Made by a program: the position numbers and the translations under genes. DNA of 64,000 nt from an uncultured Bacteroides sp. (lineage in GTDB: Bacteria > Bacteroidota > Bacteroidia > Bacteroidales > Bacteroidaceae): positions 1 to 64,000 of the forward strand of contig CAMTPA010000002.1 in NCBI GenBank assembly GCA_947074275.1. Direction: 5' to 3'. Within the stretch, counting starts at the first letter, position 1. The number at the start of each line of letters is the position of its first letter. Under the pieces are notes generated by a model, which saw only the letters and a program-made list of their open reading frames with translations, had not been told where the DNA came from and made no database searches. Positions 9,171 to 19,324 of the stretch are shown in pieces.

Positions 9171-9203
9171 TTCTCGCTTTTTGATGTTTACTGGTTTATA
9201 TAG

Positions 9204-9211
9204 CAAATTTA
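9204..9211 (-). promoter_or_regulatory. -7 promoter box for the DUF4831 gene
   Basis: On the minus strand this reads TAAATTTG (TAnnTTTG). It lies 33 nt before the proposed start and excludes the upstream Met offered by the ORF track. Confidence 0.55.
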
Positions 9212-9247
9212 GTGAAGTTATCTTGAAACTCCACTTCCTCTTAACCT

Positions 9248-10759
9248 TTATTCGCTTATCAGCTTGAATGCCATAGGCAAGTAGGCCACAATGTCGCTTG
9301 CGGTCATTCCCGTTTCGCCCAATTTCTTTTTAGCCAAGTCGCCTGCCAATCCGTGTGCAAAGACACCCATTTTGCAACAATCCTCTGCCGCATAACCTTG
9401 TGCCAGCAGTGCCAGCAAAACACCCGTTAGCACATCGCCACTTCCTCCCGTAGCCATTCCCGGGTTTCCAGTAGGGTTGAAGTAATAGCTGCTCGATGGT
9501 GTGATGATGGCTGTGTAGGCTCCTTTCAGCACAATGTAGACTTGTGCAGTTCGTGCTAATTCGGCGGCTTTGCTCAGTCTCTCAAATGAGTTTTGGCACT
9601 TACCCACCAAACGCTCCAGCTCTTTGGGGTGGGGGGTGAGGATAGAACCTTTGGGTAGTGTGCTGATGCACGAGCGATTGTTCGACAGGATATTCAACCC
9701 ATCGGCATCTACGATGATTGGCGATTGGCACTCTTTGATTTGTTCTAAAAAAGCAGCTTCGGTCAGTTCGCTCTGTCCCAGTCCGGGGCCTATTGCCACG
9801 GCGCGATAATCGTCGGTGTCGGTGGCTTCGCCAAATATTCTTTCGTGCAGGTCGTTTTCTACCATTGCTTCGGGCACGGATGTTTGCAAAATCACGTTAT
9901 TGCCAAAAGGTGCGTGAATGGTGAGTAATCCCACACCAGAGCGCAAACAGGCTTTTGCTGCCAGCACCGATGCGCCCGCCATACCGTAAGAGCCTGCTAT
10001 GAGCAAAGCGTGCCCAAACAGTCCTTTGTGCGCAAACTTAGGGCGTGTTTTTACGAGTGGTTGTATGTCGTCCAGTTCCAAAATCGAGTAGTTAGAGTCA
10101 ATCTCTTCGATGCCCTCTTTGCTCAGCCCTATATCCACCAAGTCCCAGTCGCCTATTAGTTCGGCATTTTCGGCAAACAAAAACGATAGTTTTGGCATTT
10201 GCAGGCTTAGGGTCACATCCGCTTTCACAATGTTGGCTCTCACGTTAAACGAGTTGTCCTCGCCCATCAGCCCCGACGGAATATCGATAGATACGATGGT
10301 AGCAGACGAAGAGTTGATAAGCTTCACCACGGCAGCAAACCCACCACTAAGGGGTTTGTTCAGCCCCGAACCAAACAAACCATCTATCACCAAATGGTCG
10401 GGTGTAATGGTGGGGGGCACAAACTGGTTGATGATTTCGTGAAAGGTCACTTCAGGCATCATTTGCAGCAGCTCCTTGTTGTATTCGCAATCGGCCGACA
10501 GCTTGTTTTTGGTATTAAATAAGTACACCTCTACGCGATACTCTTTTTCGCACAACATTCGTGCTACTGCCAATGCGTCTCCACCGTTGTTGCCCGGGCC
10601 TGCAAAAACCATAACGGGCATATCGGAATCCCAACGCTCAGCAATGGCTTCGGTTAGTGCCGTGGCTGCACGCTCCATCAGGTCGATAGAGCTTATGCCT
10701 TCGTTTTCTATTGTGTAAGCATCTAAGTTTTTGATGCTGCTTGTAGGGAATATTTTCAT
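9248..10759 (-). CDS. nnrD: bifunctional NAD(P)HX epimerase/dehydratase
   Basis: Repairs hydrated NADH and NADPH. The N-terminal YjeF_N/NnrE domain (residues 1-215 or so) epimerises S- and R-NAD(P)HX and shows the AGPGNNGGDALAVARML loop. The C-terminal NnrD carbohydrate-kinase-like domain performs ADP-dependent dehydration, with GPGLGQ, DADGLN, LTPHPKE and GNPGMATGGSGDVLTG. Length 503 aa is typical of the fused form. The ORF track adds 14 codons; the start at MKIFPTSS is preferred because the promoter box lies just upstream of it. Confidence 0.94.
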   Translation of the reverse strand: MKIFPTSSIKNLDAYTIENEGISSIDLMERAATALTEAIAERWDSDMPVMVFAGPGNNGGDALAVARMLCEKEYRVEVYLFNTKNKLSADCEYNKELLQMMPEVTFHEIINQFVPPTITPDHLVIDGLFGSGLNKPLSGGFAAVVKLINSSSATIVSIDIPSGLMGEDNSFNVRANIVKADVTLSLQMPKLSFLFAENAELIGDWDLVDIGLSKEGIEEIDSNYSILELDDIQPLVKTRPKFAHKGLFGHALLIAGSYGMAGASVLAAKACLRSGVGLLTIHAPFGNNVILQTSVPEAMVENDLHERIFGEATDTDDYRAVAIGPGLGQSELTEAAFLEQIKECQSPIIVDADGLNILSNNRSCISTLPKGSILTPHPKELERLVGKCQNSFERLSKAAELARTAQVYIVLKGAYTAIITPSSSYYFNPTGNPGMATGGSGDVLTGVLLALLAQGYAAEDCCKMGVFAHGLAGDLAKKKLGETGMTASDIVAYLPMAFKLISE

Positions 10760-10790
10760 TACTTTCCTGTCTAATCTGTTAAATGAGTCA

Positions 10791-10798
10791 CAAATATA
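10791..10798 (-). promoter_or_regulatory. -7 promoter box for nnrD
   Basis: Minus-strand TATATTTG, 31 nt before the ATG at 10759. It supports the shorter start of the gene. Confidence 0.55.
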
Positions 10799-10979
10799 CA
10801 ATTTCCGTAGAAGATAAAGTCGTTTTCACCCTGCTAACTATTTCTATACGTTCTATTGTTTATGCTCAAGGCCAAATATGCGATGTGGTTAGTCTTGATA
10901 AACCGACTACACACAAAGAACTTTTTCCTTTCGATGATTGTTTCAAATAAATTCATAATTAATTAAAAATCATACGACT

Positions 10980-11519
10980 ATGGCAAATAGAGAAAAAAGC
11001 ATTAAGCTATTGAACAAGGGTGTAGCAAAAGAGATTGAGACTGTATTGCAATACCTCTATTTTCAATTTCATTTCGAAGACAAAGGATATACTCATTTGG
11101 CAAAATTATTCAAAAGCGTAGCTATCAAAGAGATGATGCACATTGATATGCTTTCCGACAGGATTCTATTCCTGAAGGGTGATGTGATAATGAAGCCCGT
11201 TTCGGACATTGTTTATTTGGAAAAGAAAGATAATAAGATAGATCTCGATATAAAGAAAGTGCTTCAGATAGCTGCCGATATGGAAAGCAAAACGGTGGAC
11301 TTATACAACGACTTTGCAAAACAATGTGGCGAAGAGGGCGATGCTACATCTAAACGATTGTTTGAAAAACTGATAGAGATTGAAGAAGAACATCAAGATA
11401 CGTTTGATATTGAAGGTGATAATTACGAAAAATTTGGTGATACTTATTTGGCTTTGCAAACCATACAGCGTGTGCAAGGAAACGATGAAGATGGACATAC
11501 CGATGTGGGTATGAGCTAA
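10980..11519 (+). CDS. bacterioferritin-like ferritin
   Basis: A 179-aa four-helix ferritin. Aligned by eye with E. coli Bfr, the di-iron ligands are retained: Glu18, Glu51 and His54 (KEMMHID), Glu102 and an ExxH pair ending at His138. Met52, the haem ligand of true bacterioferritins, is also kept. The C-terminal tail (about residues 150-179) is acidic and longer than usual. It should store iron and detoxify peroxide or oxygen in the cytosol. It is monocistronic, preceded by about 200 nt of AT-rich sequence and followed by a 22-nt tandem array. Confidence 0.88.
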   Translation: MANREKSIKLLNKGVAKEIETVLQYLYFQFHFEDKGYTHLAKLFKSVAIKEMMHIDMLSDRILFLKGDVIMKPVSDIVYLEKKDNKIDLDIKKVLQIAADMESKTVDLYNDFAKQCGEEGDATSKRLFEKLIEIEEEHQDTFDIEGDNYEKFGDTYLALQTIQRVQGNDEDGHTDVGMS

Positions 11520-11534
11520 CTCTGAGCTCGATTT

Positions 11535-11622
11535 AGTTTCACCCTGTTGAAACAAAAGTTTCTCCCCCTTGGAACTAAAGTTTCACGGCCTTGAAACAAC
11601 AGTTTCATCGAACAGAAACTGA
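11535..11622. repeat. four-unit tandem array, 22-nt period, palindromic units
   Basis: Four consecutive 22-nt units begin at 11535, 11557, 11579 and 11601, each starting AGTTTC. Units 1, 3 and 4 contain an inverted GTTTC...GAAAC; unit 2 has the variant GGAAC. The period is exact with no spacer. The array lies between the convergent bacterioferritin and clpB genes, just before the terminator. It matches the architecture, not the sequence, of the array at 49419. Confidence 0.85.
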
Positions 11623-11675
11623 TGAAACTGTTTAGGTTTGATAAATTGTTTTTGTTTACTGAGCGCATTAAATAC

Positions 11676-11705
11676 AAAAAGCCTGACAAATGTCAGGCTT
11701 TTTTA
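11676..11705. terminator. bidirectional terminator between bacterioferritin and clpB
   Basis: AGCCTGACA and TGTCAGGCT form a 9-bp stem with a 2-nt gap, flanked by A5 on the left and T6 on the right. It can stop transcripts from both convergent genes. Confidence 0.85.
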
Positions 11706-11722
11706 TGAGTATAAAGGTAGTG

Positions 11723-14311
11723 TCAATTGCTGAATGTCAGCTCTGTACCATCGCTTTGCACAATGATGGGGCGAGTTCTATCTACCTCTTGTGCCAACAG
11801 CTTCTTCGACAAGTCGTTTAGCAAATAGCGTTGTATCGCTCTCTTCACTGGGCGTGCACCAAATTCGGGGTCGAAACCAGCTTTTGATATAAAATCCAAA
11901 GCCTCTTCGGTCAGCTCCAAGTCAACACCATTTTCGGCAAGCATCTTCTGAACAGCGTGAATTTGAAGTCCCACGATTTCCTTAATCTCTGTTTCGTTGA
12001 GAGGTAAGAACATAATGGTCTCATCAATACGATTCAAAAACTCAGGGCGAATGTTTTTTTTCAGCATATTCAGCACCTCTTGTTTGGTTTCTTCAATCAC
12101 CTGCTCCTTGTTTTCACCGTGCAGATTTTCCATCTGAGCCTGTATGAAGTGGCTACCCATATTCGAGGTCATAATGATGATGGTGTTCTTGAAATTGACT
12201 ACACGTCCTTTGTTATCGGTCAGTCGTCCATCATCGAGCACTTGGAGCAGGATGTTGAACACGTCGGGGTGTGCTTTCTCAATTTCATCAAACAATACTA
12301 CCGAGTAAGGTTTACGGCGAATCGCCTCTGTCAGTTGTCCACCTTCATCGTAACCCACATATCCGGGAGGTGCTCCAACCAATCGCGATACACTGTGTTT
12401 CTCTTGATATTCGCTCATGTCAATGCGTGTCATCATCGAGTCGTCATCAAACAAAAACTCAGCAAGAGCCTTTGCCAACTCTGTTTTTCCCACACCCGTA
12501 GTGCCCAAGAAGATGAAAGAACCAATGGGGCGTTTGGGGTCTTGCAAGCCAGCACGACTACGACGCACAGCGTCCGACACCGCGGCGATGGCCTCGTCTT
12601 GTCCTATCACACGCTGGTGCAACTCGTCTTCGAGGTGTAGCAGCTTGTCTTTTTCGCTTTGCAGCATTTTATTCACAGGGATACCCGTCCAGCGCGACAC
12701 AACATCGGCTATGTCTTCCGCATCTACCTCTTCTTTTATCATTGCTTTGTCGCCCTGCATCTGGCGAAGCTCTGCTTGAAACTCTTCTATCTCTTTATCC
12801 AGTTCGCCCAACTTACTGTAACGAATCATTGCTACTTTTTCGTAGTCGCCTTCACGTTCGGCTTTGTCGGCTTCAAACTTCAGATTTTCAATTTGCACCT
12901 TGTTTTCTTGGATTTTGTCCATCAGGGTTTTTTCGCTTTGCCATTTTGCTTTCAGCGATTTTTCTTGGTCTTTCAAGTCGGCAAGCTCTTTGCTGATGGT
13001 GTCCATCTTGGGCTTATCCTTTTCGCGTTTGATGGCTTCACGTTCTATTTCGAGTTGACGAATGCGACGTGATATTTCATCCAGCTCTTCGGGAAGCGAA
13101 TCTACCTCCATACGTAGTTTAGATGCCGCCTCGTCCATCAAGTCGATAGCTTTGTCGGGCAAGAAACGGTCGGTGATGTATCGGCTGCTCAGCTCTACGG
13201 CGGCAATTATCGCATCGTCTTTGATGCGCACGTGGTGGTGGTTTTCGTAGCGTTCTTTCAATCCGCGAAGGATGGAAATGGTGCTCAATGTGTCAGGTTC
13301 ATCTACTTGCACTATCTGAAAACGACGTTCAAGAGCTTTGTCTTTTTCAAAATACTTTTGATATTCGTCGAGTGTGGTAGCTCCAATCGAACGCAGTTCG
13401 CCACGCGCTAATGCAGGTTTCAGTATATTGGCCGCATCCATTGCACCCTCGCCCTTGCCAGCTCCTACAAGGGTGTGTATCTCGTCGATAAAAAGAATGA
13501 TGTCTCCTTCCGACTTTTTTACCTCATTCACTACCGATTTCAATCGTTCTTCAAATTCGCCTTTAAACTTGGCTCCTGCCACCAGTGCGCCCATATCGAG
13601 TGAATAGATGGTTTTGTTTTTTAAGTTTTCGGGCACATCGCCACGCAATATACGGTGGGCCAATCCCTCTACGATGGCTGTTTTTCCTGTACCGGGTTCG
13701 CCTATCAATATAGGATTGTTTTTGGTTCGTCTGCTCAATATCTGGAGCACACGGCGTATTTCATCATCGCGCCCTATCACGGGGTCGAGCTTGCCTGTGC
13801 GGGCAGCTTCGTTTAAATTGATGGCATATTTTTCGAGTGATTGATAAGTCTCTTCACTCGATTGTGAGGTCACTTTTTCTCCTTTTCTCAAATCGGCGAT
13901 AGCTGCACGCAGCTCTTTTTCACTCATCCCTGCATCTTTCAGTATGGTAGATGCCGTGCTCTTCACGTGTAGCAAAGCCAAAAGAATGGCTTCGAGCGAA
14001 ACAAACTCATCGCCCATTTCTTTAGAGTATTGATTGGCTTTTTGAAGCACTTCGTTCGACTCTCTGCTCAAATAAGGTTCACCACCCGACACTTTGGGAA
14101 GAGATTCTATCTGTTTGTTAATAACCAAAGCTATCTGTTGGCCGTTTACACCTAACTTTTGGAAGATAAAATTGGTTACGTTCTCACCTACTTTCATCAA
14201 GCCTGCCATTAAATGCACAGGTTCGATAGACTGTTGCCCGTTGGCATTCACCAAATTGATAGCCTCCTGAACAGCCTCTTGAGATTTAATTGTAAAGTTG
14301 TTAAAATTCAT
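11723..14311 (-). CDS. clpB: ATP-dependent disaggregase ClpB
   Basis: Hexameric AAA+ chaperone that, with DnaK, pulls polypeptides out of aggregates. Order: Clp_N double repeat (1-150), AAA-1 with Walker A GEPGTGKT (about 206), a coiled-coil middle domain (about 400-525) that marks ClpB rather than ClpC, AAA-2 with Walker A GTTGVGKT (about 609), and the D2-small C-terminal domain. Length 862 aa is standard. No ClpP-binding loop is apparent. The 268 nt upstream show no clear CIRCE or other heat-shock operator. Confidence 0.97.
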   Translation of the reverse strand: MNFNNFTIKSQEAVQEAINLVNANGQQSIEPVHLMAGLMKVGENVTNFIFQKLGVNGQQIALVINKQIESLPKVSGGEPYLSRESNEVLQKANQYSKEMGDEFVSLEAILLALLHVKSTASTILKDAGMSEKELRAAIADLRKGEKVTSQSSEETYQSLEKYAINLNEAARTGKLDPVIGRDDEIRRVLQILSRRTKNNPILIGEPGTGKTAIVEGLAHRILRGDVPENLKNKTIYSLDMGALVAGAKFKGEFEERLKSVVNEVKKSEGDIILFIDEIHTLVGAGKGEGAMDAANILKPALARGELRSIGATTLDEYQKYFEKDKALERRFQIVQVDEPDTLSTISILRGLKERYENHHHVRIKDDAIIAAVELSSRYITDRFLPDKAIDLMDEAASKLRMEVDSLPEELDEISRRIRQLEIEREAIKREKDKPKMDTISKELADLKDQEKSLKAKWQSEKTLMDKIQENKVQIENLKFEADKAEREGDYEKVAMIRYSKLGELDKEIEEFQAELRQMQGDKAMIKEEVDAEDIADVVSRWTGIPVNKMLQSEKDKLLHLEDELHQRVIGQDEAIAAVSDAVRRSRAGLQDPKRPIGSFIFLGTTGVGKTELAKALAEFLFDDDSMMTRIDMSEYQEKHSVSRLVGAPPGYVGYDEGGQLTEAIRRKPYSVVLFDEIEKAHPDVFNILLQVLDDGRLTDNKGRVVNFKNTIIIMTSNMGSHFIQAQMENLHGENKEQVIEETKQEVLNMLKKNIRPEFLNRIDETIMFLPLNETEIKEIVGLQIHAVQKMLAENGVDLELTEEALDFISKAGFDPEFGARPVKRAIQRYLLNDLSKKLLAQEVDRTRPIIVQSDGTELTFSN

Positions 14312-14579
14312 ATTGTATTATCTCCTTTAAATTTCATTTTTTTATAACGCTTTATTGTGCGCAAAAGATTTGCCATTGTCCGATTTCTGCCTATTTTTCA
14401 GCTTTTTAAGTTAATGGATTGACATTTTGTCATATTATTTTATGTGCAGTGCTTGCTGTTCTGATAAATTGAATCATAGATAAACGCCTTTTGCCCTCAA
14501 AAAAACGAGATTGATGTATCGACCAACTAAAAGGATTGTTGTATCTTTATCCACTCAAAAACAAATAATACATAAGTTT

Positions 14580-15167
14580 ATGATGACAGAAGAAGAGGAA
14601 TTGAAATTACCCGCTAACGTAATATTAATAGATGTAGCCTATCTCAACTTTATGATAGGAGATATGAAAAGATACTTTGAACGCAAACTAAACCGCACTT
14701 TACAGCAGATAGATTTGGCTTTGTTCATCGAATATTTGGCGATGGATGTCAAATATCAGGTAGGTGACAATGAAACACAGGTCTTGTTGATTTACAATAA
14801 TGAGAATACTAAAATCGTAAATACCAAACCATCGGATATAAGCAATGAGTTGGACGGAATGGCTTTTTCGGGCGATTTAGGTGAGTTTATCTTTGCTGGT
14901 GTGCCCTGCGAAGATATGGTTACAATTGATGAGCTGGTTCTCGATATATTACGTGTCGTTATAGACTCAACCGAGGTGCAACGAATTATCGTGCTCGCAG
15001 CGGACAAAAGCTATGATGCGGAAGTTATCGACTTGCTCGATACGGTAGAAAACAAGGAAGTGATTCAATATCGTATGAACGAATCAACCGATCGCATTTC
15101 ATACCATTGGGAGTTATTGGTGTTTCCTGTAATGCAGGCACTGGGCATTCAGCCCGATGAAATTTAG
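14580..15167 (+). CDS. conserved Bacteroidetes protein of unknown function
   Basis: Soluble protein of about 195 aa, acidic, without signal or membrane segments, with alternating strands and helices (ILIDVAYLNF, QVLLIYNN, RIIVLAADK). No catalytic motif is evident. The ORF track begins at 14511, but a near-consensus -7 box (TATCTTTA at 14542-14549) falls inside that extension, so the start at MMTEEEEL is preferred. The LysR gene starts 27 nt after its stop, so the two may be cotranscribed. I do not recognise a function. Confidence 0.7.
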   Translation: MMTEEEELKLPANVILIDVAYLNFMIGDMKRYFERKLNRTLQQIDLALFIEYLAMDVKYQVGDNETQVLLIYNNENTKIVNTKPSDISNELDGMAFSGDLGEFIFAGVPCEDMVTIDELVLDILRVVIDSTEVQRIIVLAADKSYDAEVIDLLDTVENKEVIQYRMNESTDRISYHWELLVFPVMQALGIQPDEI

Positions 15168-15194
15168 GAAATAACAAACATCATCGCCTGTGTT

Positions 15195-16091
15195 ATGTCC
15201 GACTTTCGATTGAGAGTATTTCAGAGTGTAGCCAAGAACCTAAGTTTTACTAAGGCCTCGCACGAGTTGTATATCAGCCAGCCTGCTATATCTAAACATA
15301 TACAAGAGTTGGAGGCTTGTTATCAAACACGCTTGTTTGATAGGCAAGGAAGTAAAATTTCACTGACCGAAGCTGGGAAATTGTTATTGGAACACAGTGA
15401 ACGCATACTCGATGCCTACAAGCAGCTGGAATATGAAATGCACCTGCTCAATGGCGAATATACAGGCGAGCTTCGGCTGGGAGCAAGTACTACAATTTCT
15501 CAGTACGTGCTTCCGCTGTTTTTGGGCAATTTCGTGCGGAAGTTTCCTCGAGTAAACCTGTCGGTAATGAGTGGAAACTCACGTACTATCGAGGCTGCTT
15601 TGCAAGAAAATCGCATCGACTTAGGATTGGTTGAGGGAGTTTTTCGTTTGCCCAATTTGAAATATACTACTTTTCTTAAAGATGAAATTGTGGCTGTGAT
15701 AAGTACGCAAAGCAAACTTATTGTGCCCGATGAGATAACACCACAGCAACTTATAGAGCTTCCGCTTGTGATGCGTGAACGTGGTTCGGGTACACTCGAT
15801 GTGATAGAACGCGCTTTATTGGCCCATCGAATCAAACTCTCTTCACTTCGTGTGTTGATGTATCTTGGAAGCACCGAAAGCATAAAACTGTTTTTAGAAT
15901 ATACCGATTGCATCGGGTTGGTCTCTGTGCGTTCGGTCACCAAAGAGTTGGCGGCAGGCGTGCTGCGCATAGTCGATATAAAAGATATGGCAATGAATCG
16001 CGATTTCTGCTTTGTGCAGCAGCAAGGACAAGAAGGCGCACTACCACACTTGTTTGCCCAATTTGCCATAAGCCACAGCAAAAAACTTTGA
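15195..16091 (+). CDS. LysR-family transcriptional regulator
   Basis: A 298-aa regulator with an N-terminal winged helix (residues 4-63; SFTKASHELYISQPAISKHI is the recognition helix region) and a C-terminal periplasmic-binding-like effector domain (about 90-295). Length and layout are those of the CysL/CbbR-like branch. The target is unknown: no divergently transcribed neighbour, the usual LysR arrangement, is present, because the preceding gene runs in the same direction and dpp4 follows downstream. Confidence 0.9.
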   Translation: MSDFRLRVFQSVAKNLSFTKASHELYISQPAISKHIQELEACYQTRLFDRQGSKISLTEAGKLLLEHSERILDAYKQLEYEMHLLNGEYTGELRLGASTTISQYVLPLFLGNFVRKFPRVNLSVMSGNSRTIEAALQENRIDLGLVEGVFRLPNLKYTTFLKDEIVAVISTQSKLIVPDEITPQQLIELPLVMRERGSGTLDVIERALLAHRIKLSSLRVLMYLGSTESIKLFLEYTDCIGLVSVRSVTKELAAGVLRIVDIKDMAMNRDFCFVQQQGQEGALPHLFAQFAISHSKKL

Positions 16092-16195
16092 TGAGAGTAG
16101 GGAGATGTGGTTATAATCTTAAAAAATAATAGTTATACCTGTTAATTTTAGCGGCATCTTCGATACGAATAGTCTATAATTTAATTAGTTTTGCA

Positions 16196-16203
16196 CAACT
16201 ATT
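16196..16203 (+). promoter_or_regulatory. -7 promoter box for the peptidase-lipA pair
   Basis: TAGTTTTG (TAnnTTTG), 30 nt before the ATG at 16234. Confidence 0.55.
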
Positions 16204-16233
16204 ATTTAACCCCCTCTCAATTATTAGGTGAAG

Positions 16234-18444
16234 ATGAAGAAAATGTTTTTTCTACTATTGCTGTCGTTGAATATCTGTGCTATTGTGGCGCAAAGCAATG
16301 AAAAACTAAGTTTGAAAGATGTAGTGGATGGCAAGTATCGTCCCCAAACAATCCGAAACATTGTTCCGATGCCCGATGGAGAACATTATGCTCAAATGAA
16401 CAATGAAGGTACACAAATCACAAAATACTCTTTTAGAACTGGCGAGCCTGTCGAAGTGATATTTGATGTAAATAAAGCGCGTGAGGGTGGTTTTAAAACG
16501 TTTGATAGTTTTCTGTTCTCGCCCAAAGGAACAAAGCTCTTGATTGCTACCAACACGCAACCTATCTATCGTCATTCTACTGTTGCCGAATATTATCTTT
16601 ACCCTCTAAGCAGAAATACCGATGGAGTGACTACCAACAACAAGCTTGAAAAACTCTCGGATGGTGGTGCTCAACAAACACCCGTGTTCTCGCCCGATGA
16701 AACAATGGTAGCTTTTGTTCGCAACAACAATATCTATTTGGTGAAGATGCTTTATGGCAATAGCGAAAGCCAAGTGACCGAAGATGGTGAGTTTAATTCC
16801 ATTATCAACGGGCATCCCGATTGGGTTTACGAAGAGGAGTTTGGAATGAAAAATGCACTGGAGTTCAGTCCCGACAATTCGATGCTTGCATACATACGTT
16901 TTGATGAAACCAATGTGCCTACATTCGATTTTCAGCTTTTTGCGGGCGAAGCACCCAAGCAAAGCCAATACGAAGATTATCCTGGAAGCTACTCTTATAA
17001 ATATCCTAAGGCAGGACAAAAAAACTCGAATGTAGAAGTGCGTACGTTTGATATTAAATCGAAAGTAACACGTACAATGAAAGTTCCCGTGGATGCCGAT
17101 GGGTATATTCCGCGCATTCGCTTCACCGAAGATCCTACAAAACTGGTGGTGATGACTTTGAATCGCCATCAAAACAAATTTGATATGTATTATGTTGATC
17201 CACGCTCTACCGTAGCAAAATTGGTGCTTCGCGATGAATCACCTTATTATATCAACGATAATATTTTCGATAATATCCAATTCTATCCCGAAGGTTTTAG
17301 TTTTTTGAGCGAGAAGGATGGATTCCCTCAATTGTACTGGTATAGTCCTGGTGGAAATCTTCAGAAGCAAGTGACTAAGGGCGATTTTGAAGTGAAATCT
17401 TTTTTGGGATATGATGCCAAAAATGGTGATTTCTATTATATAAGCAATGAAGACAGCCCGATGCGACAAGCGGTGTATAAAGTTGATAAGAAAGGGAAAA
17501 AAACAAAATTGTCTCAACAAGAGGGGATGAACAATGCTATTTTTAGCCCCTCGATGCAGTATTATGTCAATACATACTCCAACTTGAATACACCTACTGT
17601 CACCACGCTGAACGACAACAACGGCAAAGTGCTGAAAACATTGATTGCGAACAATGAGCTTAAAGATAAGGTTGCAAATCAATCTCTTCCTCAAAAAGAT
17701 TTCTTCACTTTCAAAACCCCTAATGGCATTGAGCTAAATGGCTGGATGATGAAACCAACTGACTTTTCATCTAACAAAAAATACCCAGTTATTATGTTCC
17801 AATACAGTGGCCCCGGTTCGCAGCAGGTGTTAGACAGCTTTGGTGTAAGCTGGGAAACTTATATGGCTACACTCGGCTACATCGTGGTTTGTGTGGATGG
17901 TCGTGGCACAGGTGGTCGTGGAGCAGAGTTTCAAAAAAGCACCTATCTTAAACTGGGTGTGCAAGAAGCAGAAGACCAAGTGGCCACTGCTAAATATTTA
18001 GGCACATTGCCTTATGTGGATAAAAATCGTATCGGTATTTGGGGGTGGAGCTATGGCGGCTATACCACGTTGATGAGTATGAGCGAAGGCACGCCTGTGT
18101 TTAAAGCAGGGGTAGCAGTGGCTGCACCTACCGATTGGAAGTTTTACGATACAATTTATACGGAGCGATATATGCGTACGCCCAAAGAAAACCCGACGGG
18201 ATATAAAGCCTCTTCTGCTTTTGACAGAGCAAATAAACTGAATGGTAACTTGCTCATTATTCACGGTATGGCAGATGACAACGTGCATTTTCAAAATGCA
18301 GCAGAGTATTCCGAACATTTGGTGCAGCTCGATAAGCAATTTGACATGCAAATCTACACCAATCGCAATCACGGAATTTATGGCGGCAATACACGAAATC
18401 ATTTGTATCGTCGTATGACTAACTTCTTTTTGAATAATTTGTAA
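16234..18444 (+). CDS. S9B dipeptidyl peptidase IV
   Basis: Exported serine peptidase that removes X-Pro or X-Ala dipeptides from peptide N termini. Signal peptide of about 20 residues ending IVAQ. The beta-propeller carries the double-Glu exopeptidase motif in DWVYEEEF. The alpha/beta-hydrolase part has the nucleophile Ser606 in GWSYGG, the acid in GMADDNV, and the base His in NRNHGIYGG. Total 736 aa, normal for DPP-IV. The ORF track begins at an in-frame GTG six bases earlier; ATG is preferred. The stop overlaps the lipA start (TAATG). The role is probably peptide nutrition. Confidence 0.93.
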   Translation: MKKMFFLLLLSLNICAIVAQSNEKLSLKDVVDGKYRPQTIRNIVPMPDGEHYAQMNNEGTQITKYSFRTGEPVEVIFDVNKAREGGFKTFDSFLFSPKGTKLLIATNTQPIYRHSTVAEYYLYPLSRNTDGVTTNNKLEKLSDGGAQQTPVFSPDETMVAFVRNNNIYLVKMLYGNSESQVTEDGEFNSIINGHPDWVYEEEFGMKNALEFSPDNSMLAYIRFDETNVPTFDFQLFAGEAPKQSQYEDYPGSYSYKYPKAGQKNSNVEVRTFDIKSKVTRTMKVPVDADGYIPRIRFTEDPTKLVVMTLNRHQNKFDMYYVDPRSTVAKLVLRDESPYYINDNIFDNIQFYPEGFSFLSEKDGFPQLYWYSPGGNLQKQVTKGDFEVKSFLGYDAKNGDFYYISNEDSPMRQAVYKVDKKGKKTKLSQQEGMNNAIFSPSMQYYVNTYSNLNTPTVTTLNDNNGKVLKTLIANNELKDKVANQSLPQKDFFTFKTPNGIELNGWMMKPTDFSSNKKYPVIMFQYSGPGSQQVLDSFGVSWETYMATLGYIVVCVDGRGTGGRGAEFQKSTYLKLGVQEAEDQVATAKYLGTLPYVDKNRIGIWGWSYGGYTTLMSMSEGTPVFKAGVAVAAPTDWKFYDTIYTERYMRTPKENPTGYKASSAFDRANKLNGNLLIIHGMADDNVHFQNAAEYSEHLVQLDKQFDMQIYTNRNHGIYGGNTRNHLYRRMTNFFLNNL

Positions 18445-19295
18445 TGAGCGAACGCGTGAAAAAGCCCGAATGGCTCAAAGTAAACTTCGGAGCCAATGGA
18501 CGCTATACTGATACAAAACGAATTGTAGACGAGCACAAATTGCATACGATATGTAGCAGTGGACGCTGTCCCAATGTTGGTGAATGTTGGGGCAAAGGAA
18601 CTGCTACATTTATGATTGGTGGTGATATTTGTACACGTAGTTGTAAGTTTTGCAATACTAAAACTGGAAAACCACAACCTCTAAATCCTCAAGAGCCAAC
18701 CTCTGTGGCTCAGTCCATCGCATTGATGAAGCTTTCTCACGCAGTTATTACTTCGGTAGATAGAGATGATTTGGATGATTTGGGTGCGTCTCATTGGGCT
18801 GTCACCATTCAAGAAATTAAGCGTCTGAATCCTGATATTACTATTGAAGTCTTGATTCCCGATTTTCAAGGAAGAACTAATTTAATAGAAAAAGTGGTGG
18901 AAGCTTCTCCCGATATTATTTCTCACAATATGGAAACAGTGCGTCGAATAAGTCCAATGGTGCGAAGTGCTGCCGATTACGATACCAGTCTGCTGGTGTT
19001 GCAGCGCATTGCCGAAACTGGTGTAGTAGCAAAAAGTGGCATAATGGTTGGGCTGGGCGAAACAGAAGCCGAAGTAGAAGAGTTGATGGATGATTTAATA
19101 AGAGTAGGCTGCCAAATACTGACAATTGGACAATACCTACAACCTACCTTGCGACACTATCCAGTTGCAGAATACATTCATCCACAGCAATTTGAGAAAT
19201 ATAAAAACACGGCATTAGATAAAGGGTTTTCAAAGGTAGAAAGTGCTCCTTTGGTGCGTTCGTCCTATCATGCCGATAAACACATCCTTAAATAA
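18444..19295 (+). CDS. lipA: lipoyl synthase LipA
   Basis: Radical-SAM enzyme that inserts two sulfurs into octanoyl chains on lipoyl domains. Both iron-sulfur motifs are present: the auxiliary cluster CSSGRCPNVGEC and the radical-SAM cluster CTRSCKFC. The C terminus has the conserved RSSYHAD, whose Ser ligates the auxiliary cluster. Length 283 aa is typical. The ATG overlaps the stop of the DPP-IV gene by one base, so the two are translationally coupled despite unrelated roles. No lipB is in the window. Confidence 0.96.
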   Translation: MSERVKKPEWLKVNFGANGRYTDTKRIVDEHKLHTICSSGRCPNVGECWGKGTATFMIGGDICTRSCKFCNTKTGKPQPLNPQEPTSVAQSIALMKLSHAVITSVDRDDLDDLGASHWAVTIQEIKRLNPDITIEVLIPDFQGRTNLIEKVVEASPDIISHNMETVRRISPMVRSAADYDTSLLVLQRIAETGVVAKSGIMVGLGETEAEVEELMDDLIRVGCQILTIGQYLQPTLRHYPVAEYIHPQQFEKYKNTALDKGFSKVESAPLVRSSYHADKHILK

Positions 19296-19324
19296 ACTCG
19301 ATTTAACTTTGAGAAATAAACTTT

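Noticed and set aside
11535-11622. CRISPR-like array of GTTTC/GAAAC repeats
   Set aside because: Units are 22 nt with no unique spacers, only four copies, and no cas genes nearby.
12080-13844. Cluster of plus-strand ORFs opposite clpB
   Set aside because: All antisense to the clpB coding frame.
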